Assembly (NCBI GenBank): GCA_963702165.1
Contig: OY969722.1
Location: 744,001 to 808,000 of the forward strand
Source of the DNA: Terrimesophilobacter sp963702165
GTDB taxonomy: Bacteria > Actinomycetota > Actinomycetes > Actinomycetales > Microbacteriaceae
Reading direction: 5' to 3'
DNA: 64,000 nucleotides
Shown: positions 8,066 to 16,500 of the stretch, piece by piece
How positions within the stretch are numbered: position 1 is the first letter of the stretch
Layout: each line of letters opens with the position of its first letter
Notes under the pieces: model-generated
Seen by the model: the letters and a program-made list of their open reading frames with translations, nothing else
Told to the model about the DNA's origin: nothing
Databases searched by the model: none
Made by a program: the position numbers and the translations under genes

Positions 8066-9838
8066 TCAGCCGCGGCGCAGGAAGTCGATCCGCGACTGCA
8101 GTTGCGCCACGGTCGCCTGCCCCACCGGCGGACCACCGCAACGCCGGCGCAGCTCCGCGTGGATGTGCGCGTGCGGCTCCCCAGTGCGCTTCGCGCGGGA
8201 TGCGACGAGCGAGTTGAGCAGCCCGCGCTGCTCCTTCAGGGTGCGGTACAGCGGCTTCGACTCCTGAACCCCGCGGTCGGCCGCGCCGCCGCGACTGCCG
8301 AGCCTGCCGCTGCTGCAGCAGCTCGCGCACCTGCTCGGGCTCCAGGATGCCGGGCAGCCCGATGAAGTCCAGCTCCTCGAGCGTGCCGACGTCCGCCGCG
8401 AAGCCGAATTCGGCGCCGTCGAACAGCACCCGGTCGAAGTTCGCATCCGACTCGAGCGCCTTGAAGTCGAACAGGTCGGCATCGGCGGACGCGCTCTCCG
8501 AAGCGTTCGCCTCATCGACCGCGTCGTCGTCGAGCAGGATCTCCTCGAGCCCCTCGCCGGGCTGCCGATCCAGCGCGTGGTCACGTTCCAGCTCGAGTTG
8601 CGACGCCAGGTTCATCAGCTGCGGCACGCTCGGCAGGAAGATCGACGCCGTCTCACCGCGCCGGCGCGTGCGCACGAATCGGCCGACCGCCTGCGCGAAG
8701 AACAGCGGCGTCGATGCCGACGTCGCGTACACGCCCACCGCCAGGCGCGGCACGTCGACGCCCTCCGACACCATCCGCACGGCCACCATCCAGCGCGAGT
8801 CCCCTTGCGAGAAGTCGGCGATCCTGTCGCTCGCGCCCTTGTCGTCGGACAGCACCACGGTCGGTTCCTCGCGCGTGATCTCCTTCAGGATCGATGCGTA
8901 CGCCTTGCGCCGCGTAGTGGTCGGTCGCGATGACCAGCGCCCCGGCATCCGGGACATGGTGCCGCACCTCGGTCAGCCGGCGGTTCGCTGCGCGCAGCAC
9001 CGACGGAATCCACTCCCCCTCTGGGTTCAGCGCCGTGCGCCAGGCCTGCGAGGTCACATCCTTTGTGTCGCCTTCGCCGAGCCGCGCCTCCATCTCGTCG
9101 CCCGTGCGGGTGCGCCAACGCATCCGTCCGGCGTACGCCATGAAGATCACCGGGCGCACGACGCCGTCGGCGAGGGCGCGCCCGTAGCCGTAGCTGTAGT
9201 CGGCGCGGGAGGTGCGGATGCCCTGCTCGTCCGGGTAGTAGGTGACGAACGGGATCGGCGCGGTGTCGGAGCGGAACGGGGTCCCGGTGAGCGACAGCCG
9301 GCGGGTTGCCGGTTCGAACGCCTCCCGGATGCCGTCGCCCCAGCTGAGCGCGTCACCGCCGTGGTGCACTTCGTCGAGGATCACGAGCGTGCGCGAGCCC
9401 TCGGTGAGACTGCGGTGCAGCGCCGGACGCAGCGCGACCTGCGCGTAGGTCACCGCAACACCGTGGATAGTGCCGGGCCTGCCTGCCATGTGCGTTGCGG
9501 AAGCCCGGGTCGAGGCGCACACCGACGCGGTGGGCGGCATCCGCCCATTGGCGCTTGAGGTGCTCTGTCGGGGCGACGACCGTGACTCGGTCGATGGTGC
9601 GGCTCGCCAGCAGTTCGGTGACCAGCCGGAGCGCGAAGGTCGTCTTGCCTGCGCCGGGCGTTGCGGCGACGAGGAAGTCGCGGGGTTCGCGCTGGAAGTA
9701 GACCTCGAGGGCCTCGGCCTGCCAGGCGCGCAGGCGGTCCGCTGTACCGCGGGGCGCCCGGCCGGGGAAGGCCGGTGAGAGGTGTTCTGCTGCCGAGGTT
9801 CCGACCGGGGGACGATGGATCGGGTCGGTGGTGCTCAC
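8066..9838 (-). pseudogene. DEAD/DEAH-box helicase (superfamily 2), frameshifted
   Basis: This is a DNA/RNA helicase of the type III restriction Res-subunit/XPB-like type. From GTG 9838 the leftward frame reads RLRAWQAEALEVYFQ, Walker A ATPGAGKTTFALRLV and TVVAPTEHLKRQWADAAHRV. After a frame change near 9490 it continues with VILDEVHHGGDALSW and LSLTGTPFRSDTAPI. After a change near 8907 come DRIADFSQGDSRWMVAVRMV and motif VI QAVGRFVRTRRRGETASIFL. A third change near 8275-8310 leads to the C-terminal QESKPLYRTLKEQRGLLNSL and RIDFLRRG. Rejoined length is about 590 residues with no internal stops. All three changes are the equivalent of one extra base. The substrate is unknown. Confidence 0.82.
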
Positions 9839-9882
9839 TGGATAGAACTTTACCGTGCCGCCACTGACACCAGTGTCCGGGG

Positions 9883-9921
9883 GTCTCGACAGGCTCGACC
9901 ACCGAGGGCCTCGACCACCGA
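9883..9921. repeat. Dispersed TCGACARGCTCGACCACC-type repeat, copy 2
   Basis: GTCTCGACAGGCTCGACC followed by ACCGAGGGCCTCGACCACCG lies just upstream of the helicase start. It contains two internal TCGACCACCG units and is related to the copies at 6589-6623 and 31619-31675. Confidence 0.6.
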
Positions 9922-9947
9922 AGGTTCGAACCTCCGAGAACCTCATC

Positions 9948-10003
9948 GAGTCGGGAGTTGTTGCCCAATTGGCGCACCTCAATTGGGCAACAACTCCCGA
10001 CTC
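9948..10003. repeat. Long perfect inverted repeat, family member 1
   Basis: Arms 9948-9971 (beginning GAGTCGGGAGTTGTTGCC) and 9980-10003 are perfectly complementary over 24 bp with an 8-base loop (GCGCACCT). A second, divergent member is at 34635-34698 and shares the outer GAGTCGGGAGT and inner GCCCAATTG. It lies between the helicase start and the glsB-like gene end. It could act as a second terminator, but its recurrence suggests a mobile or REP-like repeat. Confidence 0.8.
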
Positions 10004-10021
10004 AAGGGAGGGGGACAGGAA

Positions 10022-10053
10022 AGGGCGCCGCCGACTTTCGTCAGCGGCGCCCT
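10022..10053. terminator. Terminator hairpin after the glsB-like gene
   Basis: AGGGCGCCGC (10022-10031) pairs with GCGGCGCCCT (10044-10053), and inner GAC/GTC extends the stem. It is 36 bases beyond the end of the leftward GlsB-type gene. Confidence 0.6.
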
Positions 10054-10088
10054 AACGCGTTCAGTCCGGTGTCACACCGGGCAGGGGG

Positions 10089-10367
10089 TCACGCTCGCGT
10101 CGTGGTGCTTCCACTACGGCGGGTGATCAGGCCCCAGATCAGCAGCACGACGATCGCGCCGATGATTGCGATCAGCCAGGACTGGATGGACCAGAAGTCC
10201 TGGTACCCGATACCGAACAGCAGACCGCCCAGCCAACCACCGAGCAATGCGCCGATGACACCGAGGATCAGGGTCGCCACCCATCCTCCCCCTTGACGTC
10301 CCGGCAGAATCAGCTTGGCGATAGCGCCAGCGATCAGACCGAGGATGATGAATGCGATCCAACTCAT
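10089..10367 (-). CDS. GlsB/YeaQ/YmgE family stress-response membrane protein
   Basis: A 92-residue integral membrane protein beginning MSWIAFIILGLIAGAIAKLI. It has three hydrophobic helices at about residues 2-20, 29-50 and 63-83, and the family signature LPGRQGGGWVATLILGVIGA, typical of Transgly_assoc proteins such as GlsB and YeaQ. These are small inner-membrane proteins induced in general stress; the molecular role is unknown. ATG 10367 was chosen because GGGAGG lies just upstream on the minus strand. A GC-rich hairpin at 10438-10454 lies in its leader. Divergent from the SGNH hydrolase. Confidence 0.88.
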   Translation of the reverse strand: MSWIAFIILGLIAGAIAKLILPGRQGGGWVATLILGVIGALLGGWLGGLLFGIGYQDFWSIQSWLIAIIGAIVVLLIWGLITRRSGSTTTRA

Positions 10368-10547
10368 GACGACCTCCCAGTCGTTCAATTCGTCTTGCAG
10401 GGACCGAGTCTCGGTCGCCTTTGAATAGCGTTTCACGCCCCCCATTCGGGGGCAACCATTCGACGCGGAGTCGCGGAATGTTCACAGGTGGGTGAATTTC
10501 GGGTCTGCTAAAGGGGTCCGTACACCCAGATCTGGCACTCTTGAAGC

Positions 10548-11351
10548 ATGTCAGCACAGCATCCGTGGTCACGCTATGTCGCGATCGGGGACTCCTTCAC
10601 GGAGGGAATCGGTGACCCGGAACCGCGCAGTCCAGGCGGTCACCGAGGCTGGGCCGACCGTGTCGCCGAGGTGCTGAGCTCGCGCACCGAGGATTTCGCC
10701 TACGCCAATCTCGCCATCCGTGGCCGCCTGCTGCAGCAGATCATCGACGAGCAGGTCGAGCCGGCGCTCGAGCTGCGCCCCGACCTCATCACCATCTCCG
10801 CGGGCGGCAACGACATCATCCGCCCCGGCACCGATCCAGACGATGTGGCGAGCCGATTGGAGATCGCGCTCGCGCGACTGCGCTCCGACGGCGCCACGGT
10901 GGTGCTCTTCAACGGGCCCGGACATCGGTATGACGCCTGTGCTCGGACGCATCCGCGGCAAGGTCGCCATCTACAACGAGAACCTGCGCGCGATCGCGCT
11001 GCGCCATGACGCGGTCGTCGCCGACATGTGGGCGCTGCGCGAGCTCAAGGACCTCGCGATGTGGGCACCCGACCGGCTGCACTTCTCCCCCACCGGGCAC
11101 CACACGATCGCGCGCATGGTGCTCGACGCGCTCGGCGTCGAACATGAGCTCGAGCCGTATCAACCCGAGCCGCTGCCGGCGGTGTCTTGGCGTCAGGCCA
11201 CGATCCGAGGACATCGGCTGGGCGCGTGAGTACCTGGTGCCGTGGGTGGTGCGGCGCATCCGTCACCAGTCATCCGGTGACGGGATCCTGCCGAAGCGCC
11301 CGGAGGCGTCTCCGTACCGACCAGAGGATCAACCCCGAAAGGAACGTCTAG
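10548..11351 (+). pseudogene. SGNH/GDSL hydrolase, frameshifted
   Basis: An esterase-type hydrolase of the SGNH fold. Block I is YVAIGDSFTEGIGDP (catalytic Ser), block III is ISAGGNDIIRPG (Gly/Asn), and block V is DRLHFSPTGHH (catalytic Asp and His). The start is ATG 10548. The frame changes near 10921 (GPDIGMTPVLGRIRGKVAIY continues) and again near 11205, where the conserved tail GWAREYLVPWVVRRIRHQSS and GDGILPKRP follows. Each is the equivalent of one extra base. The exact C-terminus is uncertain: another shift would give a TAG at 11349-11351, and this end is used here. It is cytosolic, with no signal peptide. Substrate unknown. Confidence 0.8.
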
Positions 11352-12451
11352 CGCCCGAACGCGGCGGCGGCCGGGCAGTCGAACGGGTCGCGGCCAGCGG
11401 CAAGCCCGACCCTGTTCAGGTAGCGGATGACGATGCCGTAGGACTCCACAAGCGTCGTCTCGGTGAACGGGATGTTGTGGCTCGCGCAGTACTCGCGAGC
11501 GATCTCGTTCGCCTTGCGCAGGTGCGGGCCGCGGCATGTTCGGGAACAGGTGGTGCTCGACCTGGTAGTTGAGTCCGCCCATGAAGGTGTCCATGAACCA
11601 GCCGCCCTTGATGTTGCGGGAGGTCAGCACCTGGCGGCGCAGGAAGTCGACCTTGCGAGTCGTGCGGCAGGATCGGCATGCCCTTGTGGTTGGGGGCGAA
11701 GGATGCGCCCATGTAGACGCCGAACACCGCGAGCTGCACGCCGAGGAAGGCGAACGCCATCCCGAGCGGCAAGAACAGGAAGATGACCGCGACGTACGCG
11801 CCGACGACGGGTGACGAGCATGAGGTGATCTCGACCCAGCGCGCTTGTCGACCTTGCCGCGTGAGAACACCGTGCGGAAGCCGTGGATGTGCAGGTTGAT
11901 GCCCTCGAGCAGCAGCGCGGGGAAGAACAGCCAGCCCTGACGGCGTGTGGCCCAGCCGTACAGTCCCTTGGCTCGTGCGGCATCCGTCTCGGTGAACGAG
12001 ATGAAGTCGCGGCTCGATGTCGGGGTCCTTGCCGACGGATGTTCGGGTTGGCGTGGTGACGGCTGTGCTTGGTCATCCACCACTGAGTAGCTGATGCCGA
12101 CGAACAGGTTCGCGAGCGCACGTCCGGCGCGGTCGTTGGCTTGCCGGAGGTGAACACCTGGCGGTGGGCGGCCTCGTGCGCAAGGAACGCGTACTGGGTC
12201 AGGATGACGCCGAGCGCGCCAGCGATGAGCAGCTGGAACCAGCTGTCACCGAGCAGGATGAATCCGGTGACCGCGCCGCCGAGCGCGAGCGTGATGCCGG
12301 AGAACATCAGCCAGTAGAAACCGGTGCGACGGCGCAGAAGGCCAGCATCCCGAATGGTGTGAAGAAGGGCCGAGTACTCGGATGTCGAGCTTCCCCGACC
12401 TCCGCCCGGCCTTGTCTTGGTGAACGTCACTGTTGGCGTTGCAGAGGTCAC
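11348..12451 (-). pseudogene. Membrane fatty-acid desaturase, heavily frameshifted
   Basis: This is an acyl-lipid/acyl-CoA desaturase that introduces double bonds using a di-iron centre. Three histidine boxes are seen: HEAAHRQ, HSRHHANPN and QVEHHLFP. Hydrophobic stretches (FYWLMFSGITLALGGAVTGF, then the central pair containing VIFLFLPLGMAFAFLGVQLA) give the usual topology. The start is GTG 12449-12451. About nine frame changes are needed, near 12141, 12086, 12047, 12016, 11853, 11835, 11818, 11665 and 11536, as a mixture of insertions and deletions. Rejoined, the protein is about 365 residues, normal for the family, ending CPAAAAFGR. Its stop overlaps the putative SGNH end. Paired direct repeats upstream may be regulatory. 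Confidence 0.82.
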
Positions 12452-12540
12452 GGAACCCTCGTTTCACTAGGTACAACCAGAAGCCCTAGCGAAGCGGATG
12501 CCGATTGAAGAATGTGACGCCAGCCTATGGGCGCTTGCTG

Positions 12541-12569
12541 GGAATATGTCTCGCCACGCGGAATATGTC
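12541..12569. promoter_or_regulatory. Paired direct repeats upstream of the desaturase
   Basis: GGAATATGTC occurs at 12541-12550 and again at 12560-12569, 19 bases start to start, about two helical turns. They lie 90-118 bases upstream of the desaturase start and just beyond the carboxypeptidase stop. This fits a dimeric regulator site, but no regulator is identified. Confidence 0.4.
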
Positions 12570-13787
12570 CTATCCGAAAAGTTCAGCAGGGTTGGTCAGC
12601 CGCCAGAGCGCATCCGGTGGGCTGATCGAGGAGTCGAGCACGAGCGGCACCGAGAGGTGTGTGGTGCCAACCTGCACCGCGAGTCTGCCCACCCTGTCCC
12701 CGGGGGCGCCGTCTCGCACCTGGTCGACCGAGACGTCGTAGGACACCGGCGTGCCGCGCCAGGTCACGACCGTGTAGGTCTCGCCGGCTACGGCGCTCGC
12801 GCGCTGGCCCCACGGCGTCACGTAGTCGGCGAAGCTCGCGCCCGCCTGAACGACGTCGAGCTCGACGAATCCGGATGCCGCACTCGCCAGCAGGGAACGC
12901 ACCGACTCGCGCACCGCATCCGGATCCTCACCGCCCATGACGACCCCGACGAGCTGCACGGTCTGATCTCCGACCGGAAGGTCGGCGGAGAAGAGAAGGT
13001 TCGACTGGTCGAGGCGCCCGGTCTTGATTCCGTCGACACCGAGTTCACCCAGCAGCTTGTTGGAGTTCTCCAGCTCTTCGAAGCCGGGAACCGTTGTACT
13101 TGCTGTCGCGACGATCTCGGCGATCACCGGATCGGCGAGGGCGAGCTTGCCGAGCTGGATGAGGTCAGTCGTCGTGCTGACGTTCGCGGGGTCGATGCCT
13201 GTCGGTTCCACCACTCGTGTGTCCGGCATCCCGTTGCGCTGCAGCCAGGACGTTGCAGCGGCGACGAACGCGTCGTTGGAGCCGAACGCCCAATCCGCGA
13301 GCGATGCCGCGTAGTTGTTCGCGGAGGTGATGAGGGTGAAGTCCAGGACCTGACGCTGGGACAGCGTGAGACCGGACCACACGGGCTTGGTGCCGCCGCC
13401 GAGTCGCTGGTAGTAGCCGATGAGGGCTTGGTCATTCGCCGTGAACCTGATCTGATCCCCGCTCTCGCCTGGGTCAAGCGGCTTGACCTCGAGCACGACC
13501 AGGCTGGTGATGACCTTGGTGATGCTGGCCATCGGCAGGGATTCGCTCGAGCCACCCGATGCGAGCACACCCGGGTAGCCGACCGCGCCGATCGCGCTTG
13601 CCCCGTAGGCGGGCCAGGTCAGCTCCACTGCGGGTTCGTGGATGGCAACCGCAGTCAATTGCGGGGTGGTCGCGTCGACGGGGGCGAGCAAGGTGAGCGG
13701 GAGGTAGGCGCTCGCAGTGATCAGCGCCAGCACGCCACCGACAACGCCGAACCGGCGACGGATGTACGTCGCGCGGGTTGGTGCCAT
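12570..13787 (-). CDS. D-alanyl-D-alanine carboxypeptidase (PBP5/6 family, S11)
   Basis: A 405-residue exported penicillin-binding protein that trims the terminal D-Ala of peptidoglycan stem peptides. An N-terminal membrane anchor or signal lies at about residues 11-34 (VVGGVLALITASAYLPLTLL). All three serine-DD-peptidase motifs are present: SxxK in LPMASITKVIT, SxN in LITSANNYAAS and KTG in GIKTGRL. After these comes a beta-rich C-terminal region that ends NPAELFG. The next rightward gene starts 42 bases away. Length and motif order are normal. The substrate role follows from the family. Confidence 0.88.
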   Translation of the reverse strand: MAPTRATYIRRRFGVVGGVLALITASAYLPLTLLAPVDATTPQLTAVAIHEPAVELTWPAYGASAIGAVGYPGVLASGGSSESLPMASITKVITSLVVLEVKPLDPGESGDQIRFTANDQALIGYYQRLGGGTKPVWSGLTLSQRQVLDFTLITSANNYAASLADWAFGSNDAFVAAATSWLQRNGMPDTRVVEPTGIDPANVSTTTDLIQLGKLALADPVIAEIVATASTTVPGFEELENSNKLLGELGVDGIKTGRLDQSNLLFSADLPVGDQTVQLVGVVMGGEDPDAVRESVRSLLASAASGFVELDVVQAGASFADYVTPWGQRASAVAGETYTVVTWRGTPVSYDVSVDQVRDGAPGDRVGRLAVQVGTTHLSVPLVLDSSISPPDALWRLTNPAELFG

Positions 13788-13817
13788 GCATTCATCCTAT
13801 GAGCGGGGTTGGGCACT

Positions 13818-13823
13818 TATCAT
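13818..13823 (+). promoter_or_regulatory. Putative -10 element, leaderless transcript
   Basis: TATCAT ends seven bases before ATG 13830 of the kinase gene. That puts transcription start at or next to the start codon, as in leaderless actinobacterial mRNAs. No good -35 or ribosome-binding site is seen. Confidence 0.4.
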
Positions 13824-13829
13824 CGCTGG

Positions 13830-14771
13830 ATGGATCCACAGCCGTTCGATCAGGTTGCCATGGCCGCCTACCCAGACAAGACCAGCTGGCAGACGGTGGC
13901 AGGCGAACTGCTCCTCGACACGCTCAGCCGCTGGAAGCTTGACCTGGCCGGCTCGCACGAGGGCGGGCGCGCGGGCATCGTCGTCGAGGTGGTGCAGGAG
14001 GATGGCACACCCGCGGTGTTGAAGATCGGAGTCCCGCACGAGGAGGGACGCTGGGAGGCCGTCGCGTTGGCTGCCTTCCCGCACGGTACGGCCCCGCAGA
14101 TCCTCCGTCAGGACCCCGCGACCTGGTCGCTGCTGCTGGAATGCGTCCGGCCGGGCACCCCGCTGCGTGACGCCATGCTCGACCCGATGGAGGCGCTGAC
14201 CATCGGTGGCACGCTGCACGGACACATCGCATCCTCCTCCCCCGTCCGCGGAAGCACCCTGCCGCGCGTGTCCGACTTCGCGGCGGCCGGTGCGCTGCGG
14301 ATGCGCGCGAAGATCGACCGCGATCGAGAGCTTCTGGAGCGGCTCGAGATCGAGACCGGGCCGCTGCTGCGCGCCGCCGACGAGCTGCTGCGGCTCGCCG
14401 ACCTGTCGACCGCCGGTGCACTCGTGCACGGCGACTTCAACCCGGGCAACATCGTGCACTCGATGGACGACGACAGCGAACGCTGGATGGTCATCGACCC
14501 GAAGGGCATGGTCGGCGACCCGGCCTATGACCTGTGGCCGCTCGTGACCCAGCTGGGCGATCCTTTGAACGACCCGGATCCGGCCGGCCGCCTGTCCGAG
14601 CAGCTCATGGTGGCCGCGAACGCGGCCGGATGCAATCCGCGCCGGACCGCGGAATGGGGATTCGCCCGAGCCGGTCAGGTCACGGTGTGGTTCGCCGAGG
14701 ACGGCGACTACGACCTGGCACGCAACGAGGCTCGCGTGCAAGCGCTCTGGGCCGAGGTGCTCGCCGGTTGA
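13830..14771 (+). CDS. Streptomycin-6-kinase-like (APH) small-molecule kinase
   Basis: A 313-residue kinase of the aminoglycoside 6-phosphotransferase/hydroxyurea-phosphotransferase family, starting MDPQPFDQVAMAAYPDK. Visible are the ATP-binding lysine region AVLKIGVPHEEGRWEAVAL, the Brenner motif LVHGDFNPGNIV (catalytic Asp) and the metal-binding MVIDPKGMVGDPAYDLWPLV. The IDPKG-x-x-GDPAYD block is specific to the APH(6) group. Such genes are common in environmental actinobacteria and usually are not proven resistance genes; the substrate here is unknown. It is divergent from the carboxypeptidase gene and probably has a leaderless start. Confidence 0.82.
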   Translation: MDPQPFDQVAMAAYPDKTSWQTVAGELLLDTLSRWKLDLAGSHEGGRAGIVVEVVQEDGTPAVLKIGVPHEEGRWEAVALAAFPHGTAPQILRQDPATWSLLLECVRPGTPLRDAMLDPMEALTIGGTLHGHIASSSPVRGSTLPRVSDFAAAGALRMRAKIDRDRELLERLEIETGPLLRAADELLRLADLSTAGALVHGDFNPGNIVHSMDDDSERWMVIDPKGMVGDPAYDLWPLVTQLGDPLNDPDPAGRLSEQLMVAANAAGCNPRRTAEWGFARAGQVTVWFAEDGDYDLARNEARVQALWAEVLAG

Positions 14772-14781
14772 GCCATGCGCG

Positions 14782-15438
14782 CTAGAGCACGCGTTCTCGC
14801 ACAAAGGCGGCAACCGTGGGAGCGAGCGACGCGCCGACCTGCGCCGGGGTGCGCTTGACGCCCGCGACCTCGAAGGAGTGCCCGCCGCCTTCCACCCACT
14901 CGAGCAGCGCAGTGGGGCCGATGCGAGCCACGACGTCTTTGAGCAGCGCGGGCGTTGCAAACGGGTCTTTTGTCCCCTGTAGGAACAACATCGGCACTCG
15001 GATGCCGTACAGGTGCTCGTCGCGTAGTGACTCCGGCTTGCCGGGCGGATGCAGCGGATAGCCGAGGTACACCAGACCGGCCGCTGGCATCCCATCGGCG
15101 ACGGCCATGGACGCCATCCGGCCGCCGTACGACTTGCCGGCCGCGAGCACCGGCAGCCCGGGCGCCTCGGTCTGAGCCCAGCGCAGTGCGTCCCGCCATG
15201 CCGCGACCGCGTCGGCCGGGCGGCCCGGCATCCGTCGTCCGGCTTCCCGGTACGGCAGGTTGAACCGCAGCGTCGCGATGCCCTCGAGGCCCAGCGCGTC
15301 GGCGAAGCCGACCAGGAACGGGTGGTCGTAGCCGGCGCCGGCGCCGTGCGTCACGGCGATGACCGCTCCCGCGTCGTCCGGGCGCTCCCAGTCAGCTGAC
15401 ACGCTCGCGTCGCCCACAGGAACCCTGATCTCGGTCAC
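14782..15438 (-). CDS. Alpha/beta hydrolase (KANL3/Tex30-like)
   Basis: A 218-residue cytosolic alpha/beta hydrolase. It opens VTEIRVPVGDASVSADW; GTG 15438 was chosen because AGGGGAGA lies about eight bases upstream. The oxyanion region is VTHGAGAGYDHPFL, the nucleophile elbow is AGKSYGGRMAS (Ser in GKSYG), the acid loop is FLQGTKDPFATP, and the catalytic His lies in EGGGHSFEVAG. The GAGAGxDH and GKSYGGRM motifs match the KANL3/Tex30 type rather than typical esterases. Substrate unknown. It lies downstream of the RNA methyltransferase on the same strand, separated by 175 bases that hold a repeated motif. Confidence 0.85.
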   Translation of the reverse strand: MTEIRVPVGDASVSADWERPDDAGAVIAVTHGAGAGYDHPFLVGFADALGLEGIATLRFNLPYREAGRRMPGRPADAVAAWRDALRWAQTEAPGLPVLAAGKSYGGRMASMAVADGMPAAGLVYLGYPLHPPGKPESLRDEHLYGIRVPMLFLQGTKDPFATPALLKDVVARIGPTALLEWVEGGGHSFEVAGVKRTPAQVGASLAPTVAAFVRERVL

Positions 15439-15496
15439 CCGCCCATTCTCCCCTGCCCCGGTGGTCGACCCTGTGCCCCCGGTGGGGAGCCGGCCC

Positions 15497-15602
15497 GTCC
15501 TGTTATGCAGGACTTTCTGCCCGGAATGGGCCCGGATCCCAATGGAATGACGCCCGATTGTGCCGGATGTCCTGCACAACAAGGAATCTCCTGCATAACA
15601 GG
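15497..15602. repeat. Three copies of a TCCTGCAyAACA motif
   Basis: In the 175-base gap between the methyltransferase end and the hydrolase start, CCTGTTATGCAGGA (15499-15512) is a perfect 14-bp inverted match to TCCTGCATAACAGG (15589-15602). A variant, TCCTGCACAACAAGGA, lies at 15570-15585. The first copy also sits in a shorter palindrome, GTCCTG-N5-CAGGAC (15497-15513). It could be an operator cluster or a hairpin-forming repeat. Confidence 0.55.
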
Positions 15603-15613
15603 GGCAGCGGTAG

Positions 15614-16414
15614 TCAGACCCGCAACTCCCACAGCGCCACCGCGCTCGCCGCAGCCACGTTGAGCGAGTCGACGCCGCGCAGCATCGGGATCGTCACCAC
15701 CGTGTCGGCCTCCGCGATCGCCTTGCGGGTGAGCCCGTCGCCCTCGGTGCCGAGCAGCAACGCCACACGCTCTGGCGCTTTGGCGGCGTACTCATCGAGC
15801 GGCACGGCGCCGTCCTCGAGCGCGAGCGCCGCCAGTTGGAAGCCGGCCGCGCGCAACGGTGCAGCGCCCTCCGGCCACCACGGGATGCGCGTCCACGGCA
15901 CCTGCAGCACCGTGCCCATGCTCACGCGAACGCTGCGCCGGTAGAGCGGGTCCGCGCAGCGCGGCGTCACCAGCACCGCGTCGGCACCAAGCCCGGCAGC
16001 GGCACGGAAGATCGCGCCGACATTGGTGTGGTCGGCGATGTCTTCGAGCACGATGACGCGCCGCGCATCCCGCAGCAGGTCCTCCACCGCGGGCAGCTCG
16101 GGGCGGTGCATCGCCGCGATCGCACCACGGTGCAGGTTGAAGCCGGTGATCGACTCGAGCACCGCAGCGTCGGCGACGTACACCGGCACGTCGAAGCCGC
16201 TGAGCAGCGGCTCGAGCTCGGCCAGCCACTGCTCCTGCAGCAGCACCGAACGCGGACGGTGCCCGGCCCCCAGCGCGCGCGAGATGACCTTGGTCGACTC
16301 GGCCAGGTACAGTCCGCCCGCCGGCTCCAGCTTCCGGCGCAACGCGACGTCGGTGAGGCTCGTGAAGTCGGCGAGCCCGGGCTCGGTCAGGTCGGTGATC
16401 CGGATGACGCGCAG
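15614..16414 (-). CDS. TrmH/SpoU-family RNA 2'-O-methyltransferase
   Basis: A SpoU-type methyltransferase that methylates ribose in tRNA or rRNA using S-adenosylmethionine. Motif 1 is DIADHTNVGAIFRAAAGLGA, motif 2 is VALLLGTEGDGLT, and motif 3 is IPMLRGVDSLNVAAASAVAL, which form the trefoil-knot site. An N-terminal substrate-binding region starts VIRITDLTEPGLADFTSLTD. The start is unclear: the frame stays open to an ATG at 16499-16501, but family proteins begin near 16414, where GAGGAG precedes a CTG. I give the shorter form of about 266 residues. The longer form would overlap the sirtuin start by one base. Confidence 0.85.
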   Translation of the reverse strand: MRVIRITDLTEPGLADFTSLTDVALRRKLEPAGGLYLAESTKVISRALGAGHRPRSVLLQEQWLAELEPLLSGFDVPVYVADAAVLESITGFNLHRGAIAAMHRPELPAVEDLLRDARRVIVLEDIADHTNVGAIFRAAAGLGADAVLVTPRCADPLYRRSVRVSMGTVLQVPWTRIPWWPEGAAPLRAAGFQLAALALEDGAVPLDEYAAKAPERVALLLGTEGDGLTRKAIAEADTVVTIPMLRGVDSLNVAAASAVALWELRV

Positions 16415-16500
16415 CGGTTTCTCCTCATAGTTCTGCGGCGCAAGGAACAACCTGCCCGCTCTCGCGTTTACTCTAGGGACATTCGCTAGAGAGGTTTCCA

